43,031 bases of DNA from Halicephalobus mephisto (lineage: Eukaryota; Nematoda; Chromadorea; Rhabditida; Panagrolaimidae): positions 1 to 43,031 of the forward strand of contig SWDT01000488.1 of NCBI GenBank assembly GCA_009193035.1. The letters are read 5' to 3'. Below are positions 10,421 through 21,255 of this stretch, piece after piece. Below the pieces are notes generated by a model that did no database searches, had not been told where the DNA came from, and was given only the letters and a program-made list of their open reading frames with translations. The stretch's first letter is position 1. Every line of letters starts with the position of its first letter. A program made the position numbers and the translations under genes.

Positions 10421-11460
10421 TTCGCGACAAGACCGAAAATTTTTAATTTGATTATTTTTAATTTTAAAACTTAAAAAAAATTTTCAAAAAAGCTTTGGTT
10501 CTGTCGCAAACAGTGTCTGATTTACTTTTTAACAATAAGCTTATTTACTGTATATCGAAAAACTTGCTAAGTTTGCAGAAGAAAAAATAAATCAGACATT
10601 GCGCGTTCCAAAACTTTTTTATTTAACGTTTTATTTGATTTTTTCTGAGAACATACGGCAAACATTGGTCTCGCCACGAACGACGACTGATCCAATATTT
10701 GATCACGAATTTAATTTTTCTATAAACTACCAATTAAGTTGGTAATTGAAAAACGAACCAAGTTACATTCGCGGCAGGACCAAAATTTTTTTTCAAACGA
10801 TGGTCCCGCCACGAATGTTGTTTCATTTGGTTTTTTATAATGAAATTAGTTGGTAATTAAACATAAACTATTAACTTTATTCATAATTGAAGGAAAAAAT
10901 CAAACATTCGTGGCAGGACTAAGATTTTGTTTCAAACGATGGTCTCACCACGAATGTTGTTTCATTTATTTTTTATAATGAAATTAGTTGGTAATTAAAT
11001 ACAAACTAATAACTTTATTCATAATTAAAAGAAAAAATCAAACATTCGCGGCAGGACCAAAATTTTTTTTCAAACAATGGTCCCGCCACGAATGTTGTTT
11101 AATTTGTTTTTTATAATGAAATTAGTTGGTAATTAAACATAAATTAATAACTTTATTTATAATTAAAAGAAAAAATCAAACATTCGCGGCAGGACCAACT
11201 TGTTTTTTGAAATTGTGGTTCCGCCACGAATAATGTTTGATTTTGTTTCCTACAACGAAACTTATCAATAAATAAAGATAAACTACTAGTCAAATTAGTA
11301 ATCGAAAAATAAATCAAATATCTTTCGTGTCAGGACCCACATATTTTTACTCAATGATTTCTTTGATTTTTGTTTTTAAAAATACATTTCAGAAAATTGG
11401 TCTCGCCACGAACAATACTCAATTAATTCTTTGATCGAGCTTAGTAGTTTTTTAACAGCA
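10421..11460. repeat. Palindromic tandem array, about 138-bp unit
   Basis: GGTCYCGCCACGAAT cores at 10667, 10802, 10941, 11079, 11216 and 11389 each follow a facing TTCGYGGCAGGACCA about 25 bases earlier, so most units can fold into a hairpin with a 15-16 bp stem. The spacer ATGAAATTAGTTGGTAATTA is conserved in the central units. Confidence 0.8.
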
Positions 11461-11730
11461 ATTTGATTTTCCCTAATTTCAGAAAGAAAAAGATAAGCCA
11501 AATATTGAGGGAGGTCCTGTTGCAGATAATTTTTGCTTGATTGACATCCGAAAAAACTACAATCGATTGGAAAAACACTAGTGTTGCAGGATTAGAACTA
11601 ATGTACAAAATAATAAAATTATTTGTTATATATCGAGTTTTGCAAAAAATACAAAGTAAAACAGTTACTGAATACCTTGGGAATTTTCGTGGTGAAAGTC
11701 TGATTTTTTACTGTTAGGACAGAAACTACA
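11461..11730. other. Unassigned sequence before the fold-back element
   Basis: Mixed-composition DNA with no frame longer than chance. It ends in CTGTTAGGACAGAAACTAC (11711), which matches the CTGTTAAAACAGAAACTAA unit junctions at 12440 and 12672. This is therefore the interrupted first unit of the 232-bp repeat described below. Confidence 0.4.
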
Positions 11731-12065
11731 TAGGTTTTCTGAAATCAAACTTAACTGAATAGAATCAAAAAGTAAGAACCCTTGACTACAGTTTTCACAT
11801 TACTTGATTCTAAATGAGTACAATCTATGGCAGGATTGCGATCCAACAGAAGATTGATCTTAATTCAATGTAATCAACGTACTGATACCTTTTTAACCAG
11901 AAACAAACATGGTCCAAACACGTTGATTACATTCAATTAGAATCAATCTTCTGTTGGAATGCAATCCTGTCATCAATTGTACTCAGAATCAAATAATGTG
12001 GAAACTGTAGTCAGGGGTTCTTACGTGTTGATCCCATTCAGTTAAGCTTGATTTCAGAAAATCTA
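11731..12065. mobile_element. Large fold-back element (about 148-bp arms)
   Basis: The left arm, 11731-11880, is the imperfect reverse complement of the right arm, 11920-12065, around a 39-bp loop. Examples are AATGTAATCAACGT against ACGTTGATTACATT at the inner ends and TAGGTTTTCTGAAATCAA against TTGATTTCAGAAAATCTA at the outer ends. There is no ORF, so this is a non-autonomous fold-back or long-TIR MITE. Confidence 0.85.
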
Positions 12066-12068
12066 TAT

Positions 12069-12228
12069 AATTACTTGTAATTGAACGCACTCGACTATAC
12101 TCATTGGACGTATGGAACCTAAAATGAACATAAAATTGTAACTTTTCATTTTTGTTTTAAATTTTTATAAAAAAAATGAATATAATCGAGTGCACTCAAC
12201 TACGCTTAGTTACAAATGATTGTGAATC
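12069..12228. mobile_element. Second fold-back repeat
   Basis: ACTTGTAATTGAACGCACTC near 12073 faces GAGTGCACTCAACTACGCTT near 12190 as an imperfect inverted repeat, with a T/A-rich middle. It abuts the larger fold-back element. Confidence 0.65.
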
Positions 12229-12845
12229 ACCTGTGTAGACTAGAAAGAGGACTTGGATTAATAGCCTGAACATCAGGGAACATGGAATACTGTATTTTAT
12301 AAAATTCTCGACTGTAATTGTGTAGGTGGATATATGAATTGTATTTGTGTCTTATTATCCAAGTAAAGACTATTATATGTCTGTTTTCTATCTTAAGAAC
12401 TGATTTTTAATCAATGTAATCTTATTTATTATTAGATTACTGTTAAAACAGAAACTAAATCAAAAAAAGAACACTTGAGAAGAGAATCTGAATATCAAAA
12501 AAGTGTGGAATACTGTAGGACATGAATGAGATTTTCAATTATCTTGTGGAGGAAGATATATGATAATTATTATATATGTCTTATTATCCGAGTAAAGATT
12601 ATTAAAATACTTCTGTTTTCTATTTTAAGAACTGATTTTTAATCAAAGTAACCTTATTTATTATTAGATTACTGTTAAAACAGAAACTAAATTAGAGAGG
12701 ACTTAAAGATACACCCTGAGCATCAGGGACCGTAGAATACTGTATACTGTGAATGAAACTCTCGGTTGTATTGTGTTAAAATTCATATATAAATTTTATC
12801 CATGTCTTAATAAAAATATTAAAATACTTTTTTTCTATCCTAACA
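12229..12845. repeat. 232-bp tandem repeat, about 2.6 units
   Basis: Junction CTGTTAAAACAGAAACTAAA at 12440 and 12672 gives a 232-bp period. Units share AGAGGACTT, TGAGCATCAGGGA, GAATACTGTA, GTCTTATTATCC and TATTTATTATTAGATTACTG. The first unit is split by the fold-back elements. Confidence 0.8.
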
Positions 12846-13230
12846 TTCACAATGTTTTAAAAATTCGTGTAAAATTATTTGAAATCATTTCATTTTTTAT
12901 CAATTAACATCCTCGTAATCACCGAGAAATAAAATTTTGACAGATTTATGAGTTTCGAAGAAATAATTTAAGAGGATTATCGGAAAGTTTATGATGTCCG
13001 GTAAAATTTTGAAATCTTTAAAATTTTTAAAAATTTCAAAATTTTTTAAAGAATTTCAAAATTTTAAAGAATTTTAAAATTTTAGCATTTTAAAAAGTTT
13101 GTAGAAAATTCTAGAAAATCCTAAAGACAAAAATTCCCGTCGGGAGCATTTCGTCAGAAATATCATTTCTAATTTCTATAATAACGTGGTTCTAAATATT
13201 TCATTTTAAAAAATTAAAAATTTTCAAAGA
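12846..13230. other. Unassigned AT-rich stretch
   Basis: Between a TTTTGACAG at 12943 and a donor-like GTCCGGTAAAAT near 12997, one plus frame reads IYEFRRNNLRGLSESL then stop. The rest is degenerate AAATTTTAAAGAATTTCAAA repeat. No gene call. Confidence 0.25.
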
Positions 13231-13625
13231 ATCCTAAAAATTTAAAAAATTCGTGCTAAGACCACTTCGTGAAATAAATTTTTAGTTTACATAAAAAAAT
13301 ACTTTTTTTGGAAGTTTTTCTTATAGAAAATTAATGATTTTCGGAATTTTGGAGGAATTTTGAAAATTTATGAATCCTGAAAATTTAAAAAATTCGTGCT
13401 GGGACCATTTCGTGAAGAAAAAATTTTTAGTTTACATAAAAAATATTTTTTTGGAAGTTTTTCTTATAGAAAATTAATGATTTTTGGAATTTTGGAGGAA
13501 TCTTGAAAATTCAAAAATCCTAAAAATTGGAAAACTTCGTGCTGGGACCATTTCGTAAGGAAAAAAATTTTTAGTTTACATAAAAAATATTTTTTTGGAA
13601 GTTTTATAGAAAATTAATGATTTTC
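13231..13625. repeat. Tandem array, about 143-bp unit
   Basis: TTCGTGCTRRGACCAYTTCGT cores at 13251, 13394 and 13537, followed by TTTTTAGTTTACATAAAAAA and AATTAATGATTTTYGGAATT. Confidence 0.8.
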
Positions 13626-13800
13626 GGAATTTTGGAGGAAAAGCCTGGAAGCGCGAGTTTTGGGAGACCTTGTTCCAATTTCAATTTGAAAACTGAAACC
13701 TCAAGTATTGTCAGGCCAAGGGCAGCATCAAGAATCGCAAACAAAGAATTTTCTTTCGGCACGAAATAAATCGTCAGACTATCAAATTTAAAATAAAAAT
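13626..13800. other. GC-richer island, possible relic exon (minus)
   Basis: The minus strand is open for about 50 codons and reads protein-like (SLFAILDAALGLTILEVSVF core), but neither end has a convincing splice site and no family is recognised. It sits directly after the third unit of the 143-bp array. Confidence 0.25.
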
Positions 13801-14150
13801 TTAAAATCAAAATTTGAAACAAAAATTTTTAAAAAATCGAAACTTTTATAAAAAATTAAAGTTTTTTTTAAAATTTTTATAAAAAAAATAAAATTTTTAT
13901 TGAAAAAAATTAAAAAATAGAATTTTTATAAAAAAATTAAAAAATAGAATTTTTATAAAAAAAATAAAAAATAGGATTTTTATAAAAAAAATAAAATTTT
14001 TATTAAAAAAAATTAAAAAATAAAATTTTTATTAAAAAAAATCAAAAAATAAAACTTTTATAAAAAAAATTAAAAAGTAGAATTTTTATAAAAAAAAATT
14101 AAAAAATAAAATTTTTATAAAAATCTTAAGAATCAAAATTTTTATAAAAA
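13801..14150. repeat. A-rich simple tandem repeat
   Basis: A unit of about 30 bases, AAATAGAATTTTTATAAAAA, repeats ten times or so. No coding potential. Confidence 0.7.
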
Positions 14151-14440
14151 ATTTTTTTCTTTGACAGCTGCAAAGATTTTTTGGAATAAAAAAACCAGAT
14201 ATCACGGAAATAAAAGTCCGAAAAAAAATATTTTTAAAAACGGAAATTTCTGTCAATTTTGTCATTGGAAATACACGGATTTGCTGAAGCTTTAAATTTT
14301 CGGAGAAGGAACGAAAGTCGAAATCTGCGCTCTTGAGTATTGTACAAATAATCCAACTTATCCTGGAACTCTTGGGTGAATTTTTTCAATTACGTTTTGT
14401 CGCGGAACACAACGTAAATTCACGCCACGGAAATTTTCGA
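14151..14440. other. GC-richer island, possible relic exon (minus)
   Basis: A minus frame without ATG stays open for about 62 codons (it includes FTQEFQDKLDYLYNTQERRF). The plus strand has a 65-codon frame starting at 14333. No splice pair or family match, so undetermined. Confidence 0.25.
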
Positions 14441-14940
14441 ACACCATGTCGAGGTGTTTTTAGTTTAAAAATAATAAAAATAAAAATTTCAAAACGAAAA
14501 TTCTCAAATACCGTATTAAAGTGTTTTTAGTTTAAAAATAATAAAAATAAAAATCTCAAAATGAAAATTCTCAAATACCGTATTAAAGTGTTTTTAGTTT
14601 AAAAATAATAAAAATAAAAATCTCGAAATGAAAATTCCTAAATACCGTATTAGTGTTTTTAGTTTAAAAATAATAAAAATAAAAATCTCGAAGCGAAAAT
14701 TCCCAAATACCGTATTAAAGTATTTTTAGTTTAAAAATAATAAAAATAAAAATCTCGAAATGAAAATTCTCAAATACCGTATTAGTGTTTTTAGTTTAAA
14801 AATAATAAAAAATAAAAATTTCGAAACGAAAATTCTCAAATACCGTATTAAAGTGTTTTTAGTTTAAAAATAATAAAAATTTCAAAACGAAAATTCGCAA
14901 ATACCTTATGGAGGTCTTTTTAGTGAAAATTATTTTTAAA
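14441..14940. repeat. 66-bp tandem array, about eight units
   Basis: GTGTTTTTAGTTTAAAAATA starts near 14454, 14521, 14588, 14653, 14720, 14784, 14852 and 14914. Each unit also carries AAATACCGTATTA. Confidence 0.85.
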
Positions 14941-14999
14941 AATAAATTAAAAATAGACTTTCATAGAAACTTCAGAAAATTATAAAAAGTTCACTTTTC

Positions 15000-15405
15000 C
15001 CTCGGTATGTGTACACACAAAAAAAACTTAATTTTTTATCTAATAACAAATGGAAATCATCACTATTTTTTAATTTTCTTCACAAAAGTTAAATATTAAT
15101 AAAAATATGACGATTGTTACATTTCGCAATTGTTAAGAAGTCAAAAGTTGTGATTTTTGTGTAAAAAATTATTTTTGGACAGTGATTCGACAACTAATAA
15201 ATTTTGGATAGTGACTAGAAAACCCTGATTTGAGCTAAAAATAATCACTATCCCAAATCTCTACAAAAAGGTAACTTTTAATTCAGTAACAAATAAAAAT
15301 CGTCACTATTATTTTTTAATTTCTTCACAAAAGTTAAATATTTATAAAAATTTGACGATTGTGCCACGTTCTGCTATTGGTACTGTATTAATTCTAAATA
15401 TGAAT
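15000..15405. mobile_element. MITE-like repeats related to 4338-4712
   Basis: Opens with TGTGTACACACAAAAAAA at 15006. Two bodies (about 15040-15145 and 15270-15385) carry CAAATGGAAATCATCACTAT / AAATAAAAATCGTCACTATT and ATGACGATTGTTACATTTCG-type segments, in the same order as the copies in the HtrL intron. Confidence 0.55.
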
Positions 15406-15880
15406 AAAATTTTATATAAAAAATTTAAAAAAAATGGATTTAATTCCTGTTGAGAAAATCGTTCAAAATCAGAGTTACCGTAATTATTTTTAAATGTGAA
15501 TAAAATTTTATATAAAAAATTTAAAAAAAATGAATTTAATTCTTGTTGAGAAAATTGTTGAAGACCATAGTTACCGTATTAATTCTAAATATGAATAAAA
15601 TTTTATATAAAAATTAAAAAAAATGGATTTAATTTCTGTTGAGAAAATTGTTGAAGATCATTTTAAGTCCGTTCATTCTTAGGTGGAAGTGGTATTTCGT
15701 GAAAAATCCGAAAATGCTAAGCAAGTCTATCGAGTGCTTTTCGTGATTTGGATTTATTCTTTTTTAATAATTAAAATTTGTAAAAATATTTATCCTTTTT
15801 TAATAATTAAAATTTATAAAAATATTTATTCTTTTTTAATAATTAAAATTTATAAAAATATTTATTCTTAAAAAAATAAA
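15406..15880. repeat. 95-bp and 36-bp tandem arrays flanking a small island
   Basis: 15390-15660: three units with AATATGAATAAAATTTTATA and TGTTGAGAAAATTGTT, spaced about 95-100 bp. 15683-15740: an exon-like plus frame after TTCATTCTTAG reading VEVVFREKSENAKQVYR, without a convincing donor. 15755-15870: a 36-base unit, TTTTTAATAATTAAAATTTA, three times. Confidence 0.6.
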
Positions 15881-16380
15881 TTATGAAAGATCTAATTAAT
15901 CTAGTACTAAAAAAGTAAAATACAGTAATCCACAATTCCTATTAAAAAATTTTAAAAATTATCGAAGTTTTTTAACTTTTTAGAAAATAAGTAAAAAAAT
16001 TAATTTTATCATAAATTTTCTAATTTTTTATTTTTATTTTTTTAATGAAAATTCAAAAATTAAAAATATCAAAAAAAATAGTTTTTTATACGAATTTTTA
16101 AAAATTAATTTTATCATAAATTTTTTAATTTTTAATTTTTTTAATGAAAATTCAAAAATTAAAAATATAAAAAAATTGTTTTTTTATACGAATTTTTAAA
16201 AATTAATTTTATTATAAATTTTCTAATTTTAAATTTTTGGCGGGAATTCGAAAATTAAAAATATAAAAAAAATTATTTTTTTTATACGAATTTTTAAAAA
16301 ATAATTTTATCGTAAATTTTCTAATTTTTTATTTTTGGCGGGAATTCGAAAATTAAAAATAAATTTTATATAAAATTGTC
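15881..16380. repeat. Tandem array, about 110-bp unit
   Basis: Four units of TTTTTATACGAATTTTTAAA and AATTTTATCATAAATTTTCT. The later units carry TTTGGCGGGAATTCGAAAAT, a motif type common in Caenorhabditis non-coding DNA. Confidence 0.7.
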
Positions 16381-17110
16381 CAGATTCGAATATTTGGAAC
16401 AGTTACGAAAGGGATATGAGAAATGAGAGCGAGTAGATTTCCGTATTGAATTCCCAAATTTGACATTTTTTGTTTTCATTCATTTTTGCGCGGGAATTTC
16501 GAAATTTAAAAAATTACATCATCATTTTAAAATTATAATATTCTCAAAAAAAAGTCACAATACTTTTTAAAAATAAAAAAATTCAAAAAATAAATTTAAA
16601 AATTATTTTTATTTTTATTTTCAAATAAAATAAATTTTTTTTAAAATTTAAATTTAAAAAATAAAATTATTTTTATTTTAAAAAAAAATTAATTTTTTTT
16701 AAAATTTATTTTTATAATTACAGTGACTTTTGAAAAATTTAAAATTATTTTTATTTTTAAAGAAAATTAATGTTTTTTAAAACTTATTTAAAAAATTACA
16801 GTAATTTTAGAAAATTTTAAGAATATTTTTATTTTTAGACAAAATTAATTTTTTTTAAATTTATTTTTAAAATTATTTTTACTTTTAGAAAAAATTAAAT
16901 TTTTTTAAATTTATCTTTAAAAATATTTTTATTTTTAGAGAAATTTAATTTTTAGAATTATTTTTATTTTTAAAAAAAAATTATTTTTTTAAATTATTTT
17001 TAGAATTATTAATTTTTAAAAAAAATTTATTCTTTTAAATTTATTTTTATTTTTAAAGAAAATTTATTTTTTTAAATTTATTTTTAAATTTATTTTTATT
17101 TTTAAAGGAA
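16381..17110. other. Small island then AT-rich repeats
   Basis: 16388-16500 follows AATTGTCCAG. One plus frame reads FEYLEQLRKGYEK then stop, and the minus strand has a 28-codon ORF in the same bases. 16510-17110 is a degenerate ATTTTTATTTTTAAAGAAAA repeat with no coding potential. Confidence 0.4.
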
Positions 17111-17500
17111 ATTAATGTTTTCAGAAAACTGGGATCGAACTCAAAAAAGTGACGGATTGGAAAAGCTGGAAGGATCTAAAATCGGGTCTCCGAAGAGTCC
17201 GTGAGTGAACGAGGGCTTCACGTTCTTCCTTCTCGCGCAGCCAGAGCCCGGTCGGGAAGCCGCTTTACGTAATGTTTGCACTTGAACAGAAGCGGCTTGT
17301 CGCTCTCATTGACCACCTGAAACGGACCTCATCTAGGAAAATCGGTCCGAGAATAGTCGTCATCGAGGTCATTTTTCTTTTTGGAGCTTTAAAATCGATC
17401 TTTCGTCATTCCTCTGATTTCCCATTCACGGACTCGAAACTCGATCGGGTGCTCTTGAGGACCAATCAAGCTTCATTTTCCAAAATAGCAGCTTAAAAAT
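17111..17500. other. GC-rich island with exon-like signals on both strands
   Basis: Plus: acceptor GTTTTCAG then 17125-17208, 27 codons plus stop (it includes KKVTDWKSWKDLKSGLRRV). Minus: acceptor CGTTTCAG and donor TAC|GTAAAG bound 17316-17269, encoding VVNESDKPLLFKCKHY, which resembles the NxSDKPxxFKxK segment of major sperm protein domains. A 74-codon plus frame also spans 17272-17496. They cannot all be genes. Strongest candidate in the desert for a relic or unannotated exon. Confidence 0.35.
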
Positions 17501-18200
17501 CAAACAATTAATAAAAAAACTTAAAAATTTAAAAATTTAAAAAAATTAATAAAAAAAATTTAAAAATCAAATAATTAATAAAAAATTTAAAAATTTTAAA
17601 AAATTAATAAAAAAAATTTAAAAATTAAAAATCATTAATAAAAAATAATTATTAATTAATAAAAAAAAATACAAAAATAAGTTTAAAAAACACAAAAATT
17701 TAAAAATTATAAAAGAATTTATATAAAATATTTAAAAATTAGTCTCGACGCGAATTTTAAAAATTTCCAGTTGGGACCAAGAGTTGCGAAATTTCATGTT
17801 TATGAAGTTTTAGAAAGTTTCAAAACCACAATATTACGAAAAAAGTATTTTTTAAATAAAATTTTCAAAAAATAGTCTCGACACGGATTTCGAAACTTTC
17901 CAGTTGGGACCATGAGTTGCGAAATTTCATGTTTATGAAGTTTTAGAAAGTTTTAAAACCACAATATTACGAAAAAAGTATTTTTTAAATAAAATTTTTA
18001 AAAAACAGTCTCGACGCGAATTTTAAAACTTTCCAGTTGGGACCATGAGTTGCGAAATTTCATGTTTATGAAGTTTTAAAACCACAATATTATGAAAAAA
18101 GTACTTTTTAAATAAAATTTTTAAAAAACAGTCTCGACGCGAATTTTAAAACTTTCCAGATGGGACCAAGAATTTTTAAATTTTTTTAATTGAGAAAATT
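17501..18200. repeat. AT repeat then about 130-bp array
   Basis: 17500-17740 is a simple AAAATTTAAAAATTAATAAA repeat. From 17742 four units start with GTCTCGACGCGAATTTTAAA (17742, 17875, 18008, 18131), each followed by TTTCCAGTTGGGACCA, a facing copy of the GGTC core. Confidence 0.8.
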
Positions 18201-18500
18201 TTTCACAAATAAATTAAAAAAAAAACAAATAATTTCATTTTAAAAAAATAAAATTCGAAAAAGAACGAAATCTCGAGGGAATTTCCATCAAATTCGGAAT
18301 TTTTCGATCATTAACGAAGCTTATTTTTTTTATTTTTTTTTTACTTTTTTTTATTTTTAAAAAAACGAAAAGTCGTCATCTTTGAGTCAAGGAAAATTGC
18401 CAGAAGTGTCTGATGGCTTCTTCCCGAAGCTAACAAGGTCGTGGATTTCAGTCCAAGTAGTCTCTGGAAACAAGTTCCATACTATATTCAAGTTGCTCTA
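18201..18500. other. Island with long open frames on both strands
   Basis: On the minus strand, after an AG at the 18499 side, 18498-18376 reads 36 codons ending in stop (FPETTWTEIHDLVSFGKKPS segment). The plus strand is equally open. An ORF on either strand is therefore weak evidence, and no family is recognised. Confidence 0.25.
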
Positions 18501-19430
18501 AAAATCAAAATTCTTTATAAAAATTTTCCACAACTTAATATTTTTTAAATTAAAAATTTTTTTTATTAATTTTATACTTTTCTAAAAAAATTTAGTTTTT
18601 AAATAATGTTATTTAAAATCAAAATTCTTTATAAAAATTTTCCAAAATTAAACAATTTTTTTTTATTAATTTTATACTTTTCTAAAAAAATTTAGTTTTT
18701 AAATAATATTATTTAAAATCAAAATTCTTTATAAAAATTTTCCGAAATTTAATATTTTTTTTATTATTTTTACACTTTTGTAAAAAATTTTTATTTTTAA
18801 ATAATGTTGTTTAAAATCAAAATTTTTTATAAAAATTTTCCAAAATTTAATATTTTTTAAATTAAACAATTTTTTTTATTAATTATATACTTTTGTAAAA
18901 AATCCTTATTTTTAAATAATGTTGTTTAAAATCAAAATTCTTTGTAAAAATTTTTTAAAATTATAAATTTTTTAAATTAAACAATTTTTTTTATTAATTT
19001 TATACTTTTCTAAAAAAATTTAGTTTTTAAATAATATTATTTAAAATCAAAATTCTTTATAAAAATCTCCCAAAATTTAATATTTTTAAAATTTTTAATG
19101 GTTTATTTTTCCGATTTTTTAATAAAGGTTTTTAAATTTAAATTTTCTTTAAAAATTGAAAATTGTTTATAAAAAATGTTTCAAAATTAAGTCTTCTCTA
19201 AACAGTCAAAATTCTTCATATTCCAAATTTAGTTCTTCAAAAAATAGAAATTTTTAATTTTTTTTTAAATTTTTAATTTTTTTTTAAATTTTTAATTTTT
19301 TTTAATTTTTAATTTTTTTAAAATTCTTTAAAATTATTTTTATTTTTTAAAATTAATTGTATGATTGTTTATTTCGAAATTTAAAAATATTTTTTAAACA
19401 AATTTAAAATTAGCTAAATTAGAAAAAAGA
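18501..19430. repeat. Tandem array, about 110-bp unit, then AT-rich DNA
   Basis: Six units of AAAATCAAAATTCTTTATAA with TTTTTTATTAATTTTATACT run from 18497 to about 19090, followed by T-rich simple sequence to 19430. Confidence 0.75.
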
Positions 19431-20400
19431 AACTTGTGAATCCTAACCAAAGTTCAAATATTTAATTTTTTGTTTTTCAAAGTTCATGAAAACAAATTCT
19501 TACGTTTTTTAAAGTTATTTATATAACTGTAATTAGTTCGAAATTTAAAATTATTAATAAAAATATTGAAATTAGTTAAAATAAAAGAATCTTAAAATGA
19601 AATTCAAACTTGTTCTTAGATTCTGGTTTGATATATGAGATTTTAAATTTTCACATGTTTCTGTTTTTTTAAAAACTATTGATATAACTGTAATTATTTT
19701 GAAGTTTAAAATTATTTATAAAAATATTGAAATTAGTTAAAATGAAAGAATCCTAAAATGAAATTCAAACTTGTTCTTAGATTTTGGTTTGATATATGAA
19801 ATTTTAAATTTTCACACATTTCTATTTTCCTAAAACTTAAATAAATAGCTATAATCACTTTGAAATTTGTGTTTATTTAAAAAAAGAATTATTAAAGTTA
19901 GTTAAAATAAAAAATAAACGTGTCCTAAAATAGAAGTCCAAACATGGTTCTTCCGTCGTTCATATACGAAATTCTACTCTTTTTTTCTAATTACACATTC
20001 CACAACATCGTTTTGCAAAAATAAAAAATAAATTCTAAATGCATATTTCATGATTTTTAATGCCATATATGTTAATTTTTTAATTTTTATAAAAAAAATA
20101 ATTTTTAATTTTTATAAAAAAAATAATTTTTTAATTTTTATAAAAAAAATAATTTTTTAAAATTTTATAAAAAAAAATAATTTTTAATTTTTATAAAAAA
20201 AGTAACTTTTTAAATTTTATAAAAAAAATAATTTTTAAAATTTAATAAAAATAAATTTTTAATTTTAAAAAATTTTATTTTGTATGAAATTTGATTTTTT
20301 TAAATATAAATTTTAAACGTAAATTTAATAATTTTTTTATCATGTTGAACTTTGGTTTGAATTTTTTTTTGGATTAAATTTTTTTTGATAAATACGTTTG
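19431..20400. repeat. About 165-bp array and a 32-bp array
   Basis: Three diverged units with TATATAACTGTAATT and TGAAATTCAAACTTGTTCTT (near 19519, 19675, 19835). From 20070 to 20260 TTTTTAATTTTTATAAAAAA repeats about six times. Confidence 0.75.
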
Positions 20401-21255
20401 AAAAAAATTTAAAATGAACTTTGAGTATGTCTTCCATGACGTTGAATCTGATGTATTTTTATTTCAGAAGATTTTTCAGATTGAAGTTTATCCTTCGAAA
20501 ATACTTATATAAAAAATTTTAGTTTCAAATATGTATTTTTTAATTTTCATATATCTTAGAAGGTCGTTTTAGAATTTCCTTACGTTTGTACTTTTACTTT
20601 AGAAAATTCTAAATAGCTTTTTTATGACGTTGCATCTGATGTATTTTTATTTCAGAAGATTTTTCAGATTGAAGTTTATCCTTCGAAAATATTGATATAA
20701 AGAATTTTTGGTTTCAAATATGTATTTTTTAATTTTCATATATCTTAGAAACTCGTTTTAGAATTTTCTTATATCAACTTCCTTACATTTGTACTTTTAC
20801 TTTAGAAAATTCTAAATAGCTTTTTTATGACGTTGCATCTGATATATCCATGCCAGAGGACTTCTCAGATTGAAGTTTATCCTTCGAAAATACTTATATA
20901 AGAATTTTAGTTTCAAATATGTATTTCTTAATTTTCATATATTTTAGAAAGTCGTTTTAGAATTTTCTCACATTTGTACTTTTACTTTAGAAAATTCTAA
21001 ATAGCTTTACTATGACGTTGCATCTGATGTATTTTTATTTCAGAAGACTTCTCAGATTGAAGTTTATCCTTCGAAAATATTGATATAAAGAATTTTAGTT
21101 TCAAATATGTATTTTTTAATTTTTATATATCTTAGAAACTCGTTTTAGAATTTTCTTACGTTTGTACTTTTACTTTAGAAAATTCTAAATAGCTTTTCTA
21201 TGACGTTGCATCTGATATATATCCATGCCAGAGGACTTCTCAGATTGAAGTTTAT
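20401..21255. repeat. About 190-bp tandem array, five units
   Basis: TGACGTTGMATCTGATRTAT starts near 20437, 20625, 20828, 21013 and 21201. Three units include TTTTATTTCAGAAG, which fits the 3' splice consensus, and all share AGATTGAAGTTTATCCTTCG and CTTTAGAAAATTCTAAATAG. The array lies upstream of the globin gene. Confidence 0.85.
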
